DNA of 64,000 bases, taken from a virus. The stretch covers positions 1 through 64,000 of IMG/VR virus record IMGVR_UViG_3300042914_003776; one strand, written 5' to 3'. Positions within the stretch are counted from its first letter, which is position 1. Each line of letters begins with the position of its first letter. Position numbers and translations under genes: made by a program. The notes under the pieces were generated by a model. That model made no database searches and was not told where the DNA came from. It saw only the letters and a program-made list of their open reading frames with translations. Positions 42,904 through 49,625 of this stretch are shown piece after piece.

Positions 42904-42977
42904 TAGTCCCAGTCGGAGTCGAACCGACAAACACTTCGTCCTAAGCGAAGCCGCTTTTCCAGTTTGCGTACAGGACT
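42904..42977 (-). tRNA. tRNA-Leu (UAG) with short variable loop
   Basis: Anticodon stem CTTCG/CGAAG with loop CTTAGGA (UAG), T-arm GTCGG-TTCGACT-CCGAC, acceptor AGTCCTG / TGGGACT. The variable loop has only about 5 nt, whereas bacterial tRNA-Leu normally carries a long arm. Confidence 0.75.
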
Positions 42978-43084
42978 ATTTTTGGCCATGCTTAATGATT
43001 TTTGCTGATGGTCATTATACCTTGCTGACGCATTAATACAAGTCGAACAAAATATTTTTTCGCAGCTTTTTGTCCCAAGCCAAG

Positions 43085-43156
43085 CCGGTATTAATGGTAT
43101 CGCACCACTCTCTTATGCTCTTCAGGCATACGCTAATCTATCTCAGCTAAATACCG
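43085..43156 (-). tRNA. tRNA-Phe (GAA), variant loops
   Basis: Acceptor CGGTATT / AATACCG perfect, anticodon stem TATGC/GCATA with loop CTGAAGA (GAA). The T-loop TGCGATA has G55; the D-loop lacks the usual GG. Confidence 0.75.
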
Positions 43157-43162
43157 ATAAAG

Positions 43163-43236
43163 GTGGAATGGAAAGAATTGAACTTTCGTAAGTTTTGTTC
43201 ACAGCAAAACCCCCAAACCAACATGGGACAGTCCAC
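43163..43236 (-). tRNA. tRNA-His (GUG)
   Basis: Anticodon stem TTTTG/CAAAA with loop CTGTGAA (GUG), T-arm GAAAG-TTCAATT-CTTTC. The extra 5' G pairs with C73, the histidine identity element. Confidence 0.85.
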
Positions 43237-43242
43237 ATAAAA

Positions 43243-43315
43243 TCTCACACGGCAGAATCGAACTGCATCCTCGATACCCCAAATATCGCGTACAAACCAT
43301 TATACGTCATGCGAG
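43243..43315 (-). tRNA. tRNA-Pro (UGG)
   Basis: Anticodon stem CGATA/TATCG with loop TTTGGGG (UGG), T-arm TGCAG-TTCGATT-CTGCC, acceptor CTCGCAT / GTGTGAG. Confidence 0.83.
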
Positions 43316-43352
43316 TTAAAAAATACACAACCAAATTGTAAAAGATCGAAAG

Positions 43353-43425
43353 TAGTGCGTGACAGAGTTGAACTGCCGTCTCTTGTGTATCAGACAAGGA
43401 TACTAAACCGTTGTACTAACGCACT
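43353..43425 (-). tRNA. tRNA-Ile (GAU)
   Basis: Acceptor AGTGCGT / ACGCACT perfect, anticodon stem CTTGT/ACAAG with loop CTGATAC (GAU), T-arm GGCAG-TTCAACT-CTGTC. Confidence 0.87.
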
Positions 43426-43437
43426 GTTGGTATTCAT

Positions 43438-43465
43438 AGTATACACCAAAAAAGACTTTTGTCAA
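43438..43465 (-). promoter_or_regulatory. promoter of the tRNA-Ile (GAU) end of the array
   Basis: TTGACA, 16-bp spacer, TATACT reading minus, 13 bp before tRNA-Ile (GAU). Probably drives much of the 43.4-42.3 kb tRNA run. Confidence 0.75.
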
Positions 43466-43474
43466 TGATATTTT

Positions 43475-43705
43475 TCAATTTTCTTCTGGGCCCGAACAAA
43501 ATCCAAGCACAGTTCCGCCCTCGCCATCAAAAATAAGCCCGGCATAATCTGCTTCCGGATTGCTTTTTTGTATATCTTTATAACAAAAAGCCTCTAACTG
43601 ATACCAAAAATCCTCGGCATCTTTTTCTTTTAGCCCAAGCTTCAGCATTTTTGCAAGCACGAAACCTTTTGGTGTTATTTTATATACTACATTTTCTTCG
43701 TCCAT
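43475..43705 (-). CDS. hypothetical protein (76 aa)
   Basis: MDEENVVYKITPKGFVLAKM: starts like a winged-helix or small alpha/beta fold; ends GTVLGFCSGPEEN. Two bases from the next gene. Not recognised. Confidence 0.55.
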   Translation of the reverse strand: MDEENVVYKITPKGFVLAKMLKLGLKEKDAEDFWYQLEAFCYKDIQKSNPEADYAGLIFDGEGGTVLGFCSGPEEN

Positions 43706-43707
43706 TT

Positions 43708-43926
43708 TTATTCCTTGCTTAAAATAAAGTATTTAATATAATCGGCCGGGTCATACTGGTCATATCCGAAACATTTGACTTGTATCTCTTCAAATATAAC
43801 AGATACTTTTGAAATGTCAACATCTTCGCCCCATTTTTCTTGGGCAAAAATAATTAAATCATTTATGTTTTGCACTAAATATTCTTCGATATGAATTTTG
43901 TTATCGGTATCTTTTGGTAGTCGCAT
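43708..43926 (-). CDS. hypothetical protein (72 aa)
   Basis: MRLPKDTDNKIHIEEYLVQN..., ends DPADYIKYFILSKE. Soluble, acidic. First gene downstream of the tiny-gene array. Confidence 0.55.
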   Translation of the reverse strand: MRLPKDTDNKIHIEEYLVQNINDLIIFAQEKWGEDVDISKVSVIFEEIQVKCFGYDQYDPADYIKYFILSKE

Positions 43927-43929
43927 AGT

Positions 43930-44109
43930 CTATCTCTGTTTTTTCAAATCATTGAAATAAATATATCTGAGAATTCTGTAAAAAATAGTACCCGATGCAT
44001 TACCGCAAACACCAACCCAAGTCTTGTCTATAGCTTTAATACCTATTTTTTTTCTAATTGCTGACTCAATTGTTGCACGAGTATTTAATTTATATATAAC
44101 TGATTTCAT
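43930..44109 (-). CDS. array family small protein MKSVIYKL (59 aa)
   Basis: Starts MKSVIYKLNTRATIESAIRK. It shares the M-K-x-V start and the hydrophobic residue at position 8 with other tiny genes of the 44-52 kb array. Overlaps the next gene by 20 bp. Confidence 0.5.
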   Translation of the reverse strand: MKSVIYKLNTRATIESAIRKKIGIKAIDKTWVGVCGNASGTIFYRILRYIYFNDLKKQR

Positions 44110-44266
44110 TTTCTTTTATCCAACTTTGTATTTGCGATTTAACCCAACCAATCTGGCTCATGGTTTTATCAATTCGTATATCAACATCGCCATTAATATT
44201 ATCCCAAGTTGCTTCGCAAGCCTGTTTGTCAACTTCATTTCTGATTTCGTATATTACTGATGTCAT
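44090..44266 (-). CDS. array family small protein MTSVIYEI (58 aa)
   Basis: MTSVIYEIRNEVDKQACEAT; N-terminus clearly related to the neighbouring MKSVIYKL protein (V4, I/L8, V12). Function unknown. Confidence 0.5.
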   Translation of the reverse strand: MTSVIYEIRNEVDKQACEATWDNINGDVDIRIDKTMSQIGWVKSQIQSWIKENEISYI

Positions 44267-44400
44267 CTTTTATGTAGTCTTTAAATCTATAAAATAGTAA
44301 AGATGGGAAACTTATTTTTTTTATAAAAAGGCTCCAGATAGGATATGATATGTGGCGATGAACGTCAATACCCTGTACGACCTCTCTTTGGAGCTTTTCT
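44267..44400 (-). other. non-coding spacer with long-range inverted repeat
   Basis: AAGCTCCA (44389-44397 region) pairs with TGGAGCC (44327-44335) on the minus strand, followed by TTTTTAT. About 55 nt lie between. Could be a terminator with a structured loop or a small RNA. Confidence 0.4.
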
Positions 44401-44538
44401 CTAAGTTTCATTGTTCTTAGTCTTTAAAAAATCGTGAATAGCAATAAATGGCAATCTAAACATTATACGGCCATCATAGTCGATAGTCATCCCAAATTCC
44501 CAAACAATTTTTTCTAATTTAAAATTAACAGTTTTCAT
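44401..44538 (-). CDS. array family small protein MKTVNFKL (45 aa)
   Basis: [20 protein letters not shown] then [13 protein letters not shown]. Non-repeat member of the M-K-x-V family (V4, L8, V12). ATGA overlap with the QV gene upstream. Confidence 0.55.
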   Translation of the reverse strand: MKTVNFKLEKIVWEFGMTIDYDGRIMFRLPFIAIHDFLKTKNNET

Positions 44539-44717
44539 TTTTTGCTTACAACCTGACTCCTAATTCGATCTATGGCTTGTATCCAGACTTGGCTCCAGAC
44601 TTGGTCCCCGACTTGGCTCCAGATTTGGCTCCTGACTTGGATCAAGATTTGGTCCCCGACTTGGCTCCTGACTTGGTTCAAGATTTGGTTCCTGACTTGA
44701 TTTTTGACAATTTTCAT
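44535..44717 (-). CDS. QV tetrapeptide-repeat protein (60 aa)
   Basis: [20 protein letters not shown]..., about 13 four-residue units, ends [12 protein letters not shown]-coupled on both sides. Confidence 0.65.
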   Translation of the reverse strand: MKIVKNQVRNQILNQVRSQVGDQILIQVRSQIWSQVGDQVWSQVWIQAIDRIRSQVVSKK

Positions 44718-44920
44718 TTTTCGTCCCAGACTTGCTCGCAGATTTGGTTCCTGACTTGGTTCCAGACTTGGTTCACGACTTGGTATCCGACTTGGCTCCC
44801 GACTTGGTTCCCGACTTGGTCCCAGACTTGGCTCCAGACTTGGTCCCCGACTTGGCTCCAGATTTGGCTCCTGACTTGGATCAAGACTTGGTCCATGATT
44901 TGATTCTTAGTTGTTTTCAT
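44714..44920 (-). CDS. QV tetrapeptide-repeat protein (68 aa)
   Basis: [20 protein letters not shown] and onward, ends CEQVWDEK. The DEK ending and following ATGA recur in most array members. Confidence 0.65.
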   Translation of the reverse strand: MKTTKNQIMDQVLIQVRSQIWSQVGDQVWSQVWDQVGNQVGSQVGYQVVNQVWNQVRNQICEQVWDEK

Positions 44921-45075
44921 TTCTTGCTCACGATTTGGCTCCCGACTTGGCTCCAGACTTGGCTCCTGACTTGGTTCAAGATTTGGTCCCCGACTTGGCT
45001 CCAGACTTGGCTCCAGACTTGGTATCCGACTTGGCTCACGACTTGGGCCCTGACTTGATTTTTGACAATTTTCAT
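44917..45075 (-). CDS. QV tetrapeptide-repeat protein (52 aa)
   Basis: [20 protein letters not shown]..., ends GSQIVSKK. Shares its SKK ending with the 44535 gene, so these two are close duplicates. Confidence 0.6.
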   Translation of the reverse strand: MKIVKNQVRAQVVSQVGYQVWSQVWSQVGDQILNQVRSQVWSQVGSQIVSKK

Positions 45076-45302
45076 TTTTCGTCCCAGACTTGCTCCCAGA
45101 TTTGGTTCCTGACTTGGTTCCAGACTTGGTTCACGACTTGGTATCCGACTTGGCTCACGACTTGGGCCCTGATTTGATTCCAGACTTGGTTACTGATTTG
45201 GTTCCTGACTTGGCTCACGACTTGGCTCACGACTTGGTTACTGACTTGGTTCCAGACTTGATTCATAGCTCGATGCCTGACTTGACTGCTGACAGCTTTC
45301 AT
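45072..45302 (-). CDS. QV tetrapeptide-repeat protein (76 aa)
   Basis: [20 protein letters not shown]..., ends WEQVWDEK; the longest repeat protein here. The RHRAM segment also occurs in the 45478 gene, marking a duplication. Confidence 0.65.
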   Translation of the reverse strand: MKAVSSQVRHRAMNQVWNQVSNQVVSQVVSQVRNQISNQVWNQIRAQVVSQVGYQVVNQVWNQVRNQIWEQVWDEK

Positions 45303-45481
45303 TTTTCGTCCCAGACTTGGCTCCTGACTTGGAACCTGACTTGGCTCCTGACTTGGTCCCAGACTTGGCTCCTGACTTGGTCCCAGACTTGGTTCCCGAC
45401 TTGGTTCCAGACTTGGTTCCCGACTTGGTTCCTGACTTTGCTCAAGGCTTGGCTCCAGACTTGGTAAATAAGTGATTTCAT
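45299..45481 (-). CDS. QV tetrapeptide-repeat protein (60 aa)
   Basis: [20 protein letters not shown]..., ends RSQVWDEK. The first 16 residues are identical to those of the gene at 49232-49438, showing block copying between arrays 4 kb apart. Confidence 0.65.
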   Translation of the reverse strand: MKSLIYQVWSQALSKVRNQVGNQVWNQVGNQVWDQVRSQVWDQVRSQVRFQVRSQVWDEK

Positions 45482-45648
45482 TTTTCGTGCCTGACTTGCT
45501 TCCAGACTTGGTTCCCGACTTGGTTACTGACTTGGTTCAAGAATTGGTTCCCGACTTGGATCATGACTTGGTATCCGACTTGGCTCACGACTTGGGCCCT
45601 GACTTGATTCATAGCTCGATGCCTGACTTGACTGCTGACAGCTTTCAT
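45478..45648 (-). CDS. QV tetrapeptide-repeat protein (56 aa)
   Basis: [20 protein letters not shown]..., ends KQVRHEK. The RHEK ending matches the 24-aa gene at 49435. Confidence 0.6.
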   Translation of the reverse strand: MKAVSSQVRHRAMNQVRAQVVSQVGYQVMIQVGNQFLNQVSNQVGNQVWKQVRHEK

Positions 45649-45851
45649 TTTTCGTCCCAGACTTGGCTCCTGACTTGGAACCTGACTTGGCTCCTGACTT
45701 GGTCCCAGACTTGGCTCCTGACTTGGTTCCCGACTTGGTTCCAGACTTGGTTCCTGAGTTGGTTCAAGAATTGGTTCCCGACTTGGATCATGACTTGGTA
45801 TCCGACTTGGCTCACGACTTGGGCCCTGACTTGATTGTTGACAGCTTTCAT
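45645..45851 (-). CDS. QV tetrapeptide-repeat protein (68 aa)
   Basis: [20 protein letters not shown]..., ends [12 protein letters not shown]-coupled on both sides. Confidence 0.65.
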   Translation of the reverse strand: MKAVNNQVRAQVVSQVGYQVMIQVGNQFLNQLRNQVWNQVGNQVRSQVWDQVRSQVRFQVRSQVWDEK

Positions 45852-46054
45852 TTTTCGTCCCAGACTTGGCTCCTGACTTGGAACCTGACTTGGCTCCTGA
45901 CTTGGTCCCAGACTTGGCTCCTGACTTGGAACCTGACTTGGCTCCTGACTTGGTCCCAGACTTGGCTCCTGACTTGGTCCCAGACTTGGTTCCAGACTTG
46001 GTTCCCGACTTGGTTCCAGACTTGGTTCCTGACTTGATTGTTGACAGCTTTCAT
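45848..46054 (-). CDS. QV tetrapeptide-repeat protein (68 aa)
   Basis: [20 protein letters not shown]..., start at 46054 chosen by the ATGA junction (an in-frame extension upstream reads the repeat in another frame). Ends [11 protein letters not shown]. Confidence 0.65.
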   Translation of the reverse strand: MKAVNNQVRNQVWNQVGNQVWNQVWDQVRSQVWDQVRSQVRFQVRSQVWDQVRSQVRFQVRSQVWDEK

Positions 46055-46233
46055 TTTTCGTCCTTGACTTGCTCCCAGATTTGGTTCCTGACTTGGTTCC
46101 AGACTTGGTTCACGACTTGGTATCCGACTTGGCTCACGACTTGGGCCCTGATTTGATTCCAGACTTGATTCCATAGCTGATCCAAGACTTGACTCTCGAC
46201 TTGGTTCCTGACTTGGTTATTAACTGGTTTCAT
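46051..46233 (-). CDS. QV tetrapeptide-repeat protein (60 aa)
   Basis: [20 protein letters not shown]..., ends EQVKDEK. Some units have drifted (DQLW, NQIR). Confidence 0.65.
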   Translation of the reverse strand: MKPVNNQVRNQVESQVLDQLWNQVWNQIRAQVVSQVGYQVVNQVWNQVRNQIWEQVKDEK

Positions 46234-46400
46234 TTTTCCTCCAAGATTTGGTCCCTGACTTGATCCTTGACATGGTTCCTGACTTGGTTCCTGACTTGGC
46301 TCCAGACTTGGTCCCCGACTTGGTTCCTGACTTGGCTCCAGACTTGACTATTGACTTTGTCCCTGACTTGCTCCCAGACTTGCTTTTTAACTGTCTTCAT
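46230..46400 (-). CDS. QV tetrapeptide-repeat protein (56 aa)
   Basis: [20 protein letters not shown]..., ends RDQILEEK. Start at 46400, 14 bp inside the upstream gene. First repeat gene of this array in transcription order. Confidence 0.65.
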   Translation of the reverse strand: MKTVKKQVWEQVRDKVNSQVWSQVRNQVGDQVWSQVRNQVRNHVKDQVRDQILEEK

Positions 46401-46599
46401 TTCCCAACTCTTCAATAAACTTCTCGTACTCAAGCCAAAACTGTTCTATCGCCCACTCTTTAGGCCCGGCGTAAACTTTTAGCAGTCTATATGGCACCTT
46501 AGAGAAAACGCTATATCTTGTTAATCCGTCTTCAAATCTTATGCCTATTTTTGCATCATCTCTTATAAAAAACAAGTCGTTTTCAAATATTTTTAACAT
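46387..46599 (-). CDS. hypothetical protein (70 aa)
   Basis: [20 protein letters not shown]..., soluble alpha/beta with an [18 protein letters not shown] helix. Not repeat-bearing. Overlaps both neighbours. Confidence 0.55.
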   Translation of the reverse strand: MLKIFENDLFFIRDDAKIGIRFEDGLTRYSVFSKVPYRLLKVYAGPKEWAIEQFWLEYEKFIEELGNEDS

Positions 46600-46756
46600 T
46601 TTCTTCTACATCACTTTTTAGGCAGCGTAGTATTCTAATACTAAAAGGTCTGGTAACAGCAAAGGTTACATCTAATACTTTTACTTTATAATTACCAAGA
46701 TATTTATAATAAATTGTCTTAGTATTGGTTTCTCTCAGAATATCGATAGATTTCAT
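46583..46756 (-). CDS. hypothetical protein (57 aa)
   Basis: Start at MKSIDILRETN (46756), inside the previous gene. Beta-rich (IYYKYLGNYKVKVLDVTF). Array-type small gene. Confidence 0.5.
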   Translation of the reverse strand: MKSIDILRETNTKTIYYKYLGNYKVKVLDVTFAVTRPFSIRILRCLKSDVEENVKNI

Positions 46757-46925
46757 CACATATATCTCTATAAATCTCAAATTTAAACTCGGAATTGTGG
46801 GTAATCCACTTACCAACGAAGCCGAAGGAAGTAAAAATCAAATTGATCGACGAAATCAAATTGATAAAAAACTCATTTGATGTTTTATTCATCTGTCTAG
46901 ATATTCTTTGTGTGACTGGGTTCAT
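46719..46925 (-). CDS. array family small protein MNPVTQRI (68 aa)
   Basis: MNPVTQRISRQMNKTSNEFF; the start resembles MNPVTELI of the 50531 gene. Hydrophobic middle (FFINLISSINLIF). Overlaps its downstream neighbour by 38 bp. Confidence 0.5.
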   Translation of the reverse strand: MNPVTQRISRQMNKTSNEFFINLISSINLIFTSFGFVGKWITHNSEFKFEIYRDICDEIYRYSERNQY

Positions 46926-46952
46926 TTAAAGCCTGTGTCCTACGCATAAAAC

Positions 46953-47291
46953 TCATTCATCGCCAAATTCTTTTTTTAATTCTAAATAAAGTTTTTTTCT
47001 TTCTTTCTCTTGTACTTTTTTATATTTCTCTTTAACGACTCTGTCTCGCTCTTCTCGCTTAATCCTCGCCCAATATTCTTTATCTGTTTCTAATCGTTTT
47101 TTAATAAGATAAAAACTAAGAGATTCGTAATCTTTTTCTATGTTGATAGATATCGCACCATCGTCCTTATATTTTTGAAGACGTTCAATAATATCATCAA
47201 TATTGCCATCAAAATCTCCATAATCCAAGTTAGTATATACTGAAATTTCTTTTCTTAAATAATCAGGAATTGATTCTAGTTTCTTAGTCAT
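46953..47291 (-). CDS. hypothetical coiled-coil protein (112 aa)
   Basis: Acidic N-terminal half and a strongly charged C-terminal helix (EYWARIKREERDRVVKEK...). ATGA overlap with the 43-aa gene upstream. Confidence 0.55.
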   Translation of the reverse strand: MTKKLESIPDYLRKEISVYTNLDYGDFDGNIDDIIERLQKYKDDGAISINIEKDYESLSFYLIKKRLETDKEYWARIKREERDRVVKEKYKKVQEKERKKLYLELKKEFGDE

Positions 47292-47419
47292 GATTTAGTT
47301 CCTTCTTTAGATTTAGCAAGTTTTATTAGGTCTTTATTTTCTTGAATTAATGCCACTCTTTCTTGAGCATTAGCTTTTCCGCGAGCCTCAATAGCGTCTA
47401 ATAGCATATTAGAGTTCAT
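47288..47419 (-). CDS. small helical protein (43 aa)
   Basis: MNSNMLLDAIEARGKANAQE..., helical. ATGA overlap with the downstream gene supports translation. Confidence 0.5.
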   Translation of the reverse strand: MNSNMLLDAIEARGKANAQERVALIQENKDLIKLAKSKEGTKS

Positions 47420-47427
47420 TTTTCTTC

Positions 47428-48018
47428 CTAGTCAATTGTAGATGGCATATTTTGTAAAATGTTCATTACATCATTTTTTAATTCTTCATTTACTTCTCTG
47501 CCGGTTAAGTATGCAACATAATCAAGACCAAGCTCAAACAGGCCCGGGCTACATGCTGCTGCTCCAAAAACTTGTTGAACTACATTAAATAATTCATATT
47601 CTTTTTTATCCATTATGTAATCTTTTTCTTTGTTAGCTAGTATTTTAACTTCCTCTTTAAGCTTGTCAACCTCTTCCCATGCTTTATTTCGTTGTTCGAT
47701 ACTGATTTTATAAAAAGAATCCCGCATGGATAATCTATTTACAATCATCTCTACAAGCTCAACTGTTCGTGGAATATGCCACTCATCGCCCTCTACCTCA
47801 TGTTTCGGTAAGACCGTAAGAGCTAGCTTTTTAATTGCCTCATCTTCTTCGCACCAGTCCTTGTTGGCTAGCCTGATATCATTCTCTAGTTTTAAAATAG
47901 TCTCATGCTGCCGGGCCGCCTTGTTGGTTAATTCCTCAATTTTACGCATCATCAACTTGACACGCTCATCTTCGTGATTCTTGGCAAATTCCTTCATTTC
48001 AGATATACCAAATAACAT
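47428..48018 (-). CDS. hypothetical coiled-coil protein (196 aa)
   Basis: Long helical N-terminal part with heptads (VKLMMRKIEELTNKAARQHE...), then a C-terminal globular part ending VNEELKNDVMNILQNMPS. Largest gene of this region. Function unknown. Confidence 0.6.
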   Translation of the reverse strand: MLFGISEMKEFAKNHEDERVKLMMRKIEELTNKAARQHETILKLENDIRLANKDWCEEDEAIKKLALTVLPKHEVEGDEWHIPRTVELVEMIVNRLSMRDSFYKISIEQRNKAWEEVDKLKEEVKILANKEKDYIMDKKEYELFNVVQQVFGAAACSPGLFELGLDYVAYLTGREVNEELKNDVMNILQNMPSTID

Positions 48019-48055
48019 TATTTACCTCTTTAATAAAGCTAATTTTCGTCAAAAT

Positions 48056-48155
48056 GGAAAAGGCTGGATTCGAACCAACATCAGGCCCCGACTTAGGGGC
48101 GAGCCTACCTTTGTCTCTTATTCTGTATATACAGCGTCTTTATCATCACTTTTCC
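48056..48155 (-). ncRNA. tRNA-like RNA with insertion before the D-arm
   Basis: Perfect T-arm GTTGG-TTCGAAT-CCAGC and acceptor GGAAAAG / CTTTTCC. A GCCCC/GGGGC stem with a TAAGTC loop takes the anticodon-arm place. About 29 extra bases, including palindrome CTGTATATACAG, separate the acceptor from a D-arm-like GAG...CTC. No confident anticodon. Confidence 0.45.
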
Positions 48156-48243
48156 AGTGCAACCAACTGGATTCGAACCAGTATTCAAGTGCGTCCTGCT
48201 TTTGCTCCGCTCTTGCTATTACCAATTATAGGATAGTTGCATC
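48156..48243 (-). ncRNA. tRNA-like RNA with enlarged anticodon arm
   Basis: Acceptor TGCAACT / GGTTGCA, D-stem CTAT/ATAG with AATTGGTA loop, T-arm ACTGG-TTCGAAT-CCAGT all look normal. The anticodon arm is CAAG, then 22 nt with no T, then CTTG, so no 7-nt loop or U33 exists. Possible insertion or hybrid tRNA. Confidence 0.45.
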
Positions 48244-48245
48244 AA

Positions 48246-48371
48246 TGGGTCGGGCAGGAATTGCACCTGCTTGCGCTTCGGTCAGTCCGTTGGAGTCGAA
48301 CCAACGCCATTTGGTCTTGCCTTGCGGGAGCCCTAACTGACTCTGCGTGTCACTGTCCACGCCGCCGATCC
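48246..48371 (-). ncRNA. nested tRNA-like element
   Basis: An outer pair GGATCGG / CCGACCC with T-arm GCAGG-TGCAATT-CCTGC encloses an inner element. The inner element has GTCAGT / ACTGAC and a perfect T-arm GTTGG-TTCGACT-CCAAC. Neither has a standard anticodon arm. It looks like one tRNA fragment inserted in another. Confidence 0.4.
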
Positions 48372-48377
48372 TTATAT

Positions 48378-48405
48378 ATTATATACTATTGATCTTTATT
48401 TTCAA
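48378..48405 (-). promoter_or_regulatory. promoter of the aberrant tRNA cluster
   Basis: TTGAAA, 16-bp spacer, TATAAT reading minus, just upstream of the 48.1-48.4 kb tRNA-like group. Confidence 0.6.
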
Positions 48406-48426
48406 GCAAAATACTGTAAAATTCTT

Positions 48427-48603
48427 CTACCATAATATGTATTCTGTATAACTTTGAGCTTGTGCATTTTTTATTGTTAACTTTATAAGATATAATTCCC
48501 ACATTAATTCCCAAATAGCACCATTATGTGCTTTTAAAAAATAATCAACTTTTATGTTATTTATGTCTTCTATTTTTTCCCTAAATGATATCAAGATGGT
48601 CAC
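48427..48603 (-). CDS. array family small protein, GTG start (58 aa)
   Basis: Frame open from a GTG at 48603 (MTILISFREKIEDINNIKVD...). It ends SYTEYILW and overlaps its upstream neighbour by 23 bp. No ATG available, so the start is uncertain. Confidence 0.4.
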   Translation of the reverse strand: MTILISFREKIEDINNIKVDYFLKAHNGAIWELMWELYLIKLTIKNAQAQSYTEYILW

Positions 48604-48721
48604 TCCAGCCCGAATAAAACCAACAATTAAAGTTTATTTTATCTTCTATATAATCTGACAGACCCCTCTTCTTAGTAAAGATCATGTCGGGCATTAATTT
48701 AAAATGGCTAATTTTTTTCAT
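48581..48721 (-). CDS. array family small protein (46 aa)
   Basis: MKKISHFKLMPDMIFTKKRG..., ends SDHLDII. Non-repeat member of the tiny-gene array. Confidence 0.45.
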   Translation of the reverse strand: MKKISHFKLMPDMIFTKKRGLSDYIEDKINFNCWFYSGWSDHLDII

Positions 48722-48731
48722 ATTTTAACTA

Positions 48732-48860
48732 CTACAGATAATAACAAAACAGTAATGTGGTATAAAAAATCATTTCTATAATATAGCCCGGGAAATTTAG
48801 GCTTGCCCATGAATGATCTGGGTCTGGATATGTTGTTATAAGGTCACGAACTGATTTCAT
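48732..48860 (-). CDS. array family small protein MKSVRDLI (42 aa)
   Basis: MKSVRDLITTYPDPDHSWAS..., hydrophobic C-terminus (IFYTTLLFCYYL). Shares the V4/I8 N-terminal pattern. Confidence 0.45.
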   Translation of the reverse strand: MKSVRDLITTYPDPDHSWASLNFPGYIIEMIFYTTLLFCYYL

Positions 48861-48918
48861 TTTTTTTGTTTCTTTTTTATTACCCACCGTATCTCAAATA
48901 ACAAATCATCGATCCATT

Positions 48919-49080
48919 TTATATATAAAGAAAATGTATGCGGTCTGTAATTTCATAGCGAATAAAATTAGGAATCCGTAAATACCAGTCTATATAAGTA
49001 TATGTAAATATGTGCGTTTTGTCAAATATTTTTTCGTTTATTAAATCATAAGTTTTTTGAATTTTTTTTAAAGGCTTCAT
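48919..49080 (-). CDS. array family small protein, possibly frameshifted (53 aa)
   Basis: [20 protein letters not shown]..., ends DRIHFLYI. In the -1 frame just past IHF, reading continues as SLYIKWIDDLLFEIRWVIKK to the next gene's ATG. That extension resembles YVVWLDDILFTLRKMIKEQ in the open frame at 51001-51245, so the intact gene was probably longer. Confidence 0.45.
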   Translation of the reverse strand: MKPLKKIQKTYDLINEKIFDKTHIFTYTYIDWYLRIPNFIRYEITDRIHFLYI

Positions 49081-49235
49081 TTTTCTGCTCCGTGTTCATC
49101 CCAGACTTGTCTCACGACTTGGTTACTGACTTGGTTCCAGACTTGGCTTTCGACTTGGCTCCCGACTTGGCTCCTGACTTGGTTCCTGACTTGGCTCCAG
49201 ACTTGCTCCCCGACTTGATTGTTGACAGCTTTCAT
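49077..49235 (-). CDS. QV tetrapeptide-repeat protein (52 aa)
   Basis: [20 protein letters not shown]..., ends [12 protein letters not shown]-coupled to both neighbours. Confidence 0.6.
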   Translation of the reverse strand: MKAVNNQVGEQVWSQVRNQVRSQVGSQVESQVWNQVSNQVVRQVWDEHGAEK

Positions 49236-49438
49236 TTTTCGTTCCAGAATTGGTTCCCGACTTGGATCATGACTTGGTTCAAGACTTGGTTCCTGACTTG
49301 GCTCCAGACTTGGCTCCTGACTTGGTTACTGACTTGGTCCCCGACTTGGTTACTGACTTGGTTCCCGACTTGGTTCCTGACTTGGTTCCTGACTTTGCTC
49401 AAGGCTTGGCTCCAGACTTGGTAAATAAGTGATTTCAT
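49232..49438 (-). CDS. QV tetrapeptide-repeat protein (68 aa)
   Basis: [20 protein letters not shown]..., ends GNQFWNEK. N-terminus identical to the 45299 gene; C-terminus like those of the 50277 gene. Confidence 0.6.
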   Translation of the reverse strand: MKSLIYQVWSQALSKVRNQVRNQVGNQVSNQVGDQVSNQVRSQVWSQVRNQVLNQVMIQVGNQFWNEK

Positions 49439-49509
49439 TTTTCGTGCCTGACCTGCTTCCAGACTTGGCTCCAGACTTGGTTCCTGACTTGATTGTTGAC
49501 AGCTTTCAT
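49435..49509 (-). CDS. short QV repeat peptide (24 aa)
   Basis: [20 protein letters not shown] then RHEK and stop. The shortest member of the family; ATGA at both ends. Confidence 0.45.
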   Translation of the reverse strand: MKAVNNQVRNQVWSQVWKQVRHEK

Positions 49510-49625
49510 TTATCACTCCAGAATTGGTTCCCGACTTGGATCATGACTTGGTTCCTGACTTGGCTCCAGACTTGATTACTGACTTTCCAGACTTGGTTAC
49601 TGACTTGACTGCTAAGAGCTTTCAT
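49506..49625 (-). CDS. QV tetrapeptide-repeat protein (39 aa)
   Basis: MKALSSQVSNQVWKVSNQVW..., ends GNQFWSDK. One unit is shortened by a codon (WKVSNQV), an in-frame deletion. Confidence 0.5.
   Translation of the reverse strand: MKALSSQVSNQVWKVSNQVWSQVRNQVMIQVGNQFWSDK

Larger units (their letters stand above)
44570..46385. repeat. main 12-bp repeat array GACTTGGNNCCN
   Basis: Roughly 130-150 imperfect 12-bp units, interrupted every 150-200 bp by a TTTTCATTTTTCGTC-like spacer that holds a stop and ATG on the minus strand. All three minus frames and two plus frames stay open. The minus frame with ATGA junctions encodes (x-Q-V-x)n proteins. Confidence 0.95.
49110..49610. repeat. second 12-bp repeat array
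   Basis: About 35 units of GACTTGGNNCCN with the same ATG/stop spacers as the main array; encodes four QV genes on minus. Confidence 0.9.

Noticed and set aside
42904-42977. Amber suppressor tRNA
   Set aside because: The anticodon is UAG (reads CUA), not CUA.
44577-46156. Long plus-strand frames encoding [10 protein letters not shown]... and [10 protein letters not shown]...
   Set aside because: They are the other frames of the 12-bp repeat. Only the minus QV frame has ATGA-coupled starts and stops, and a diverged copy keeps the Gln-Val period.
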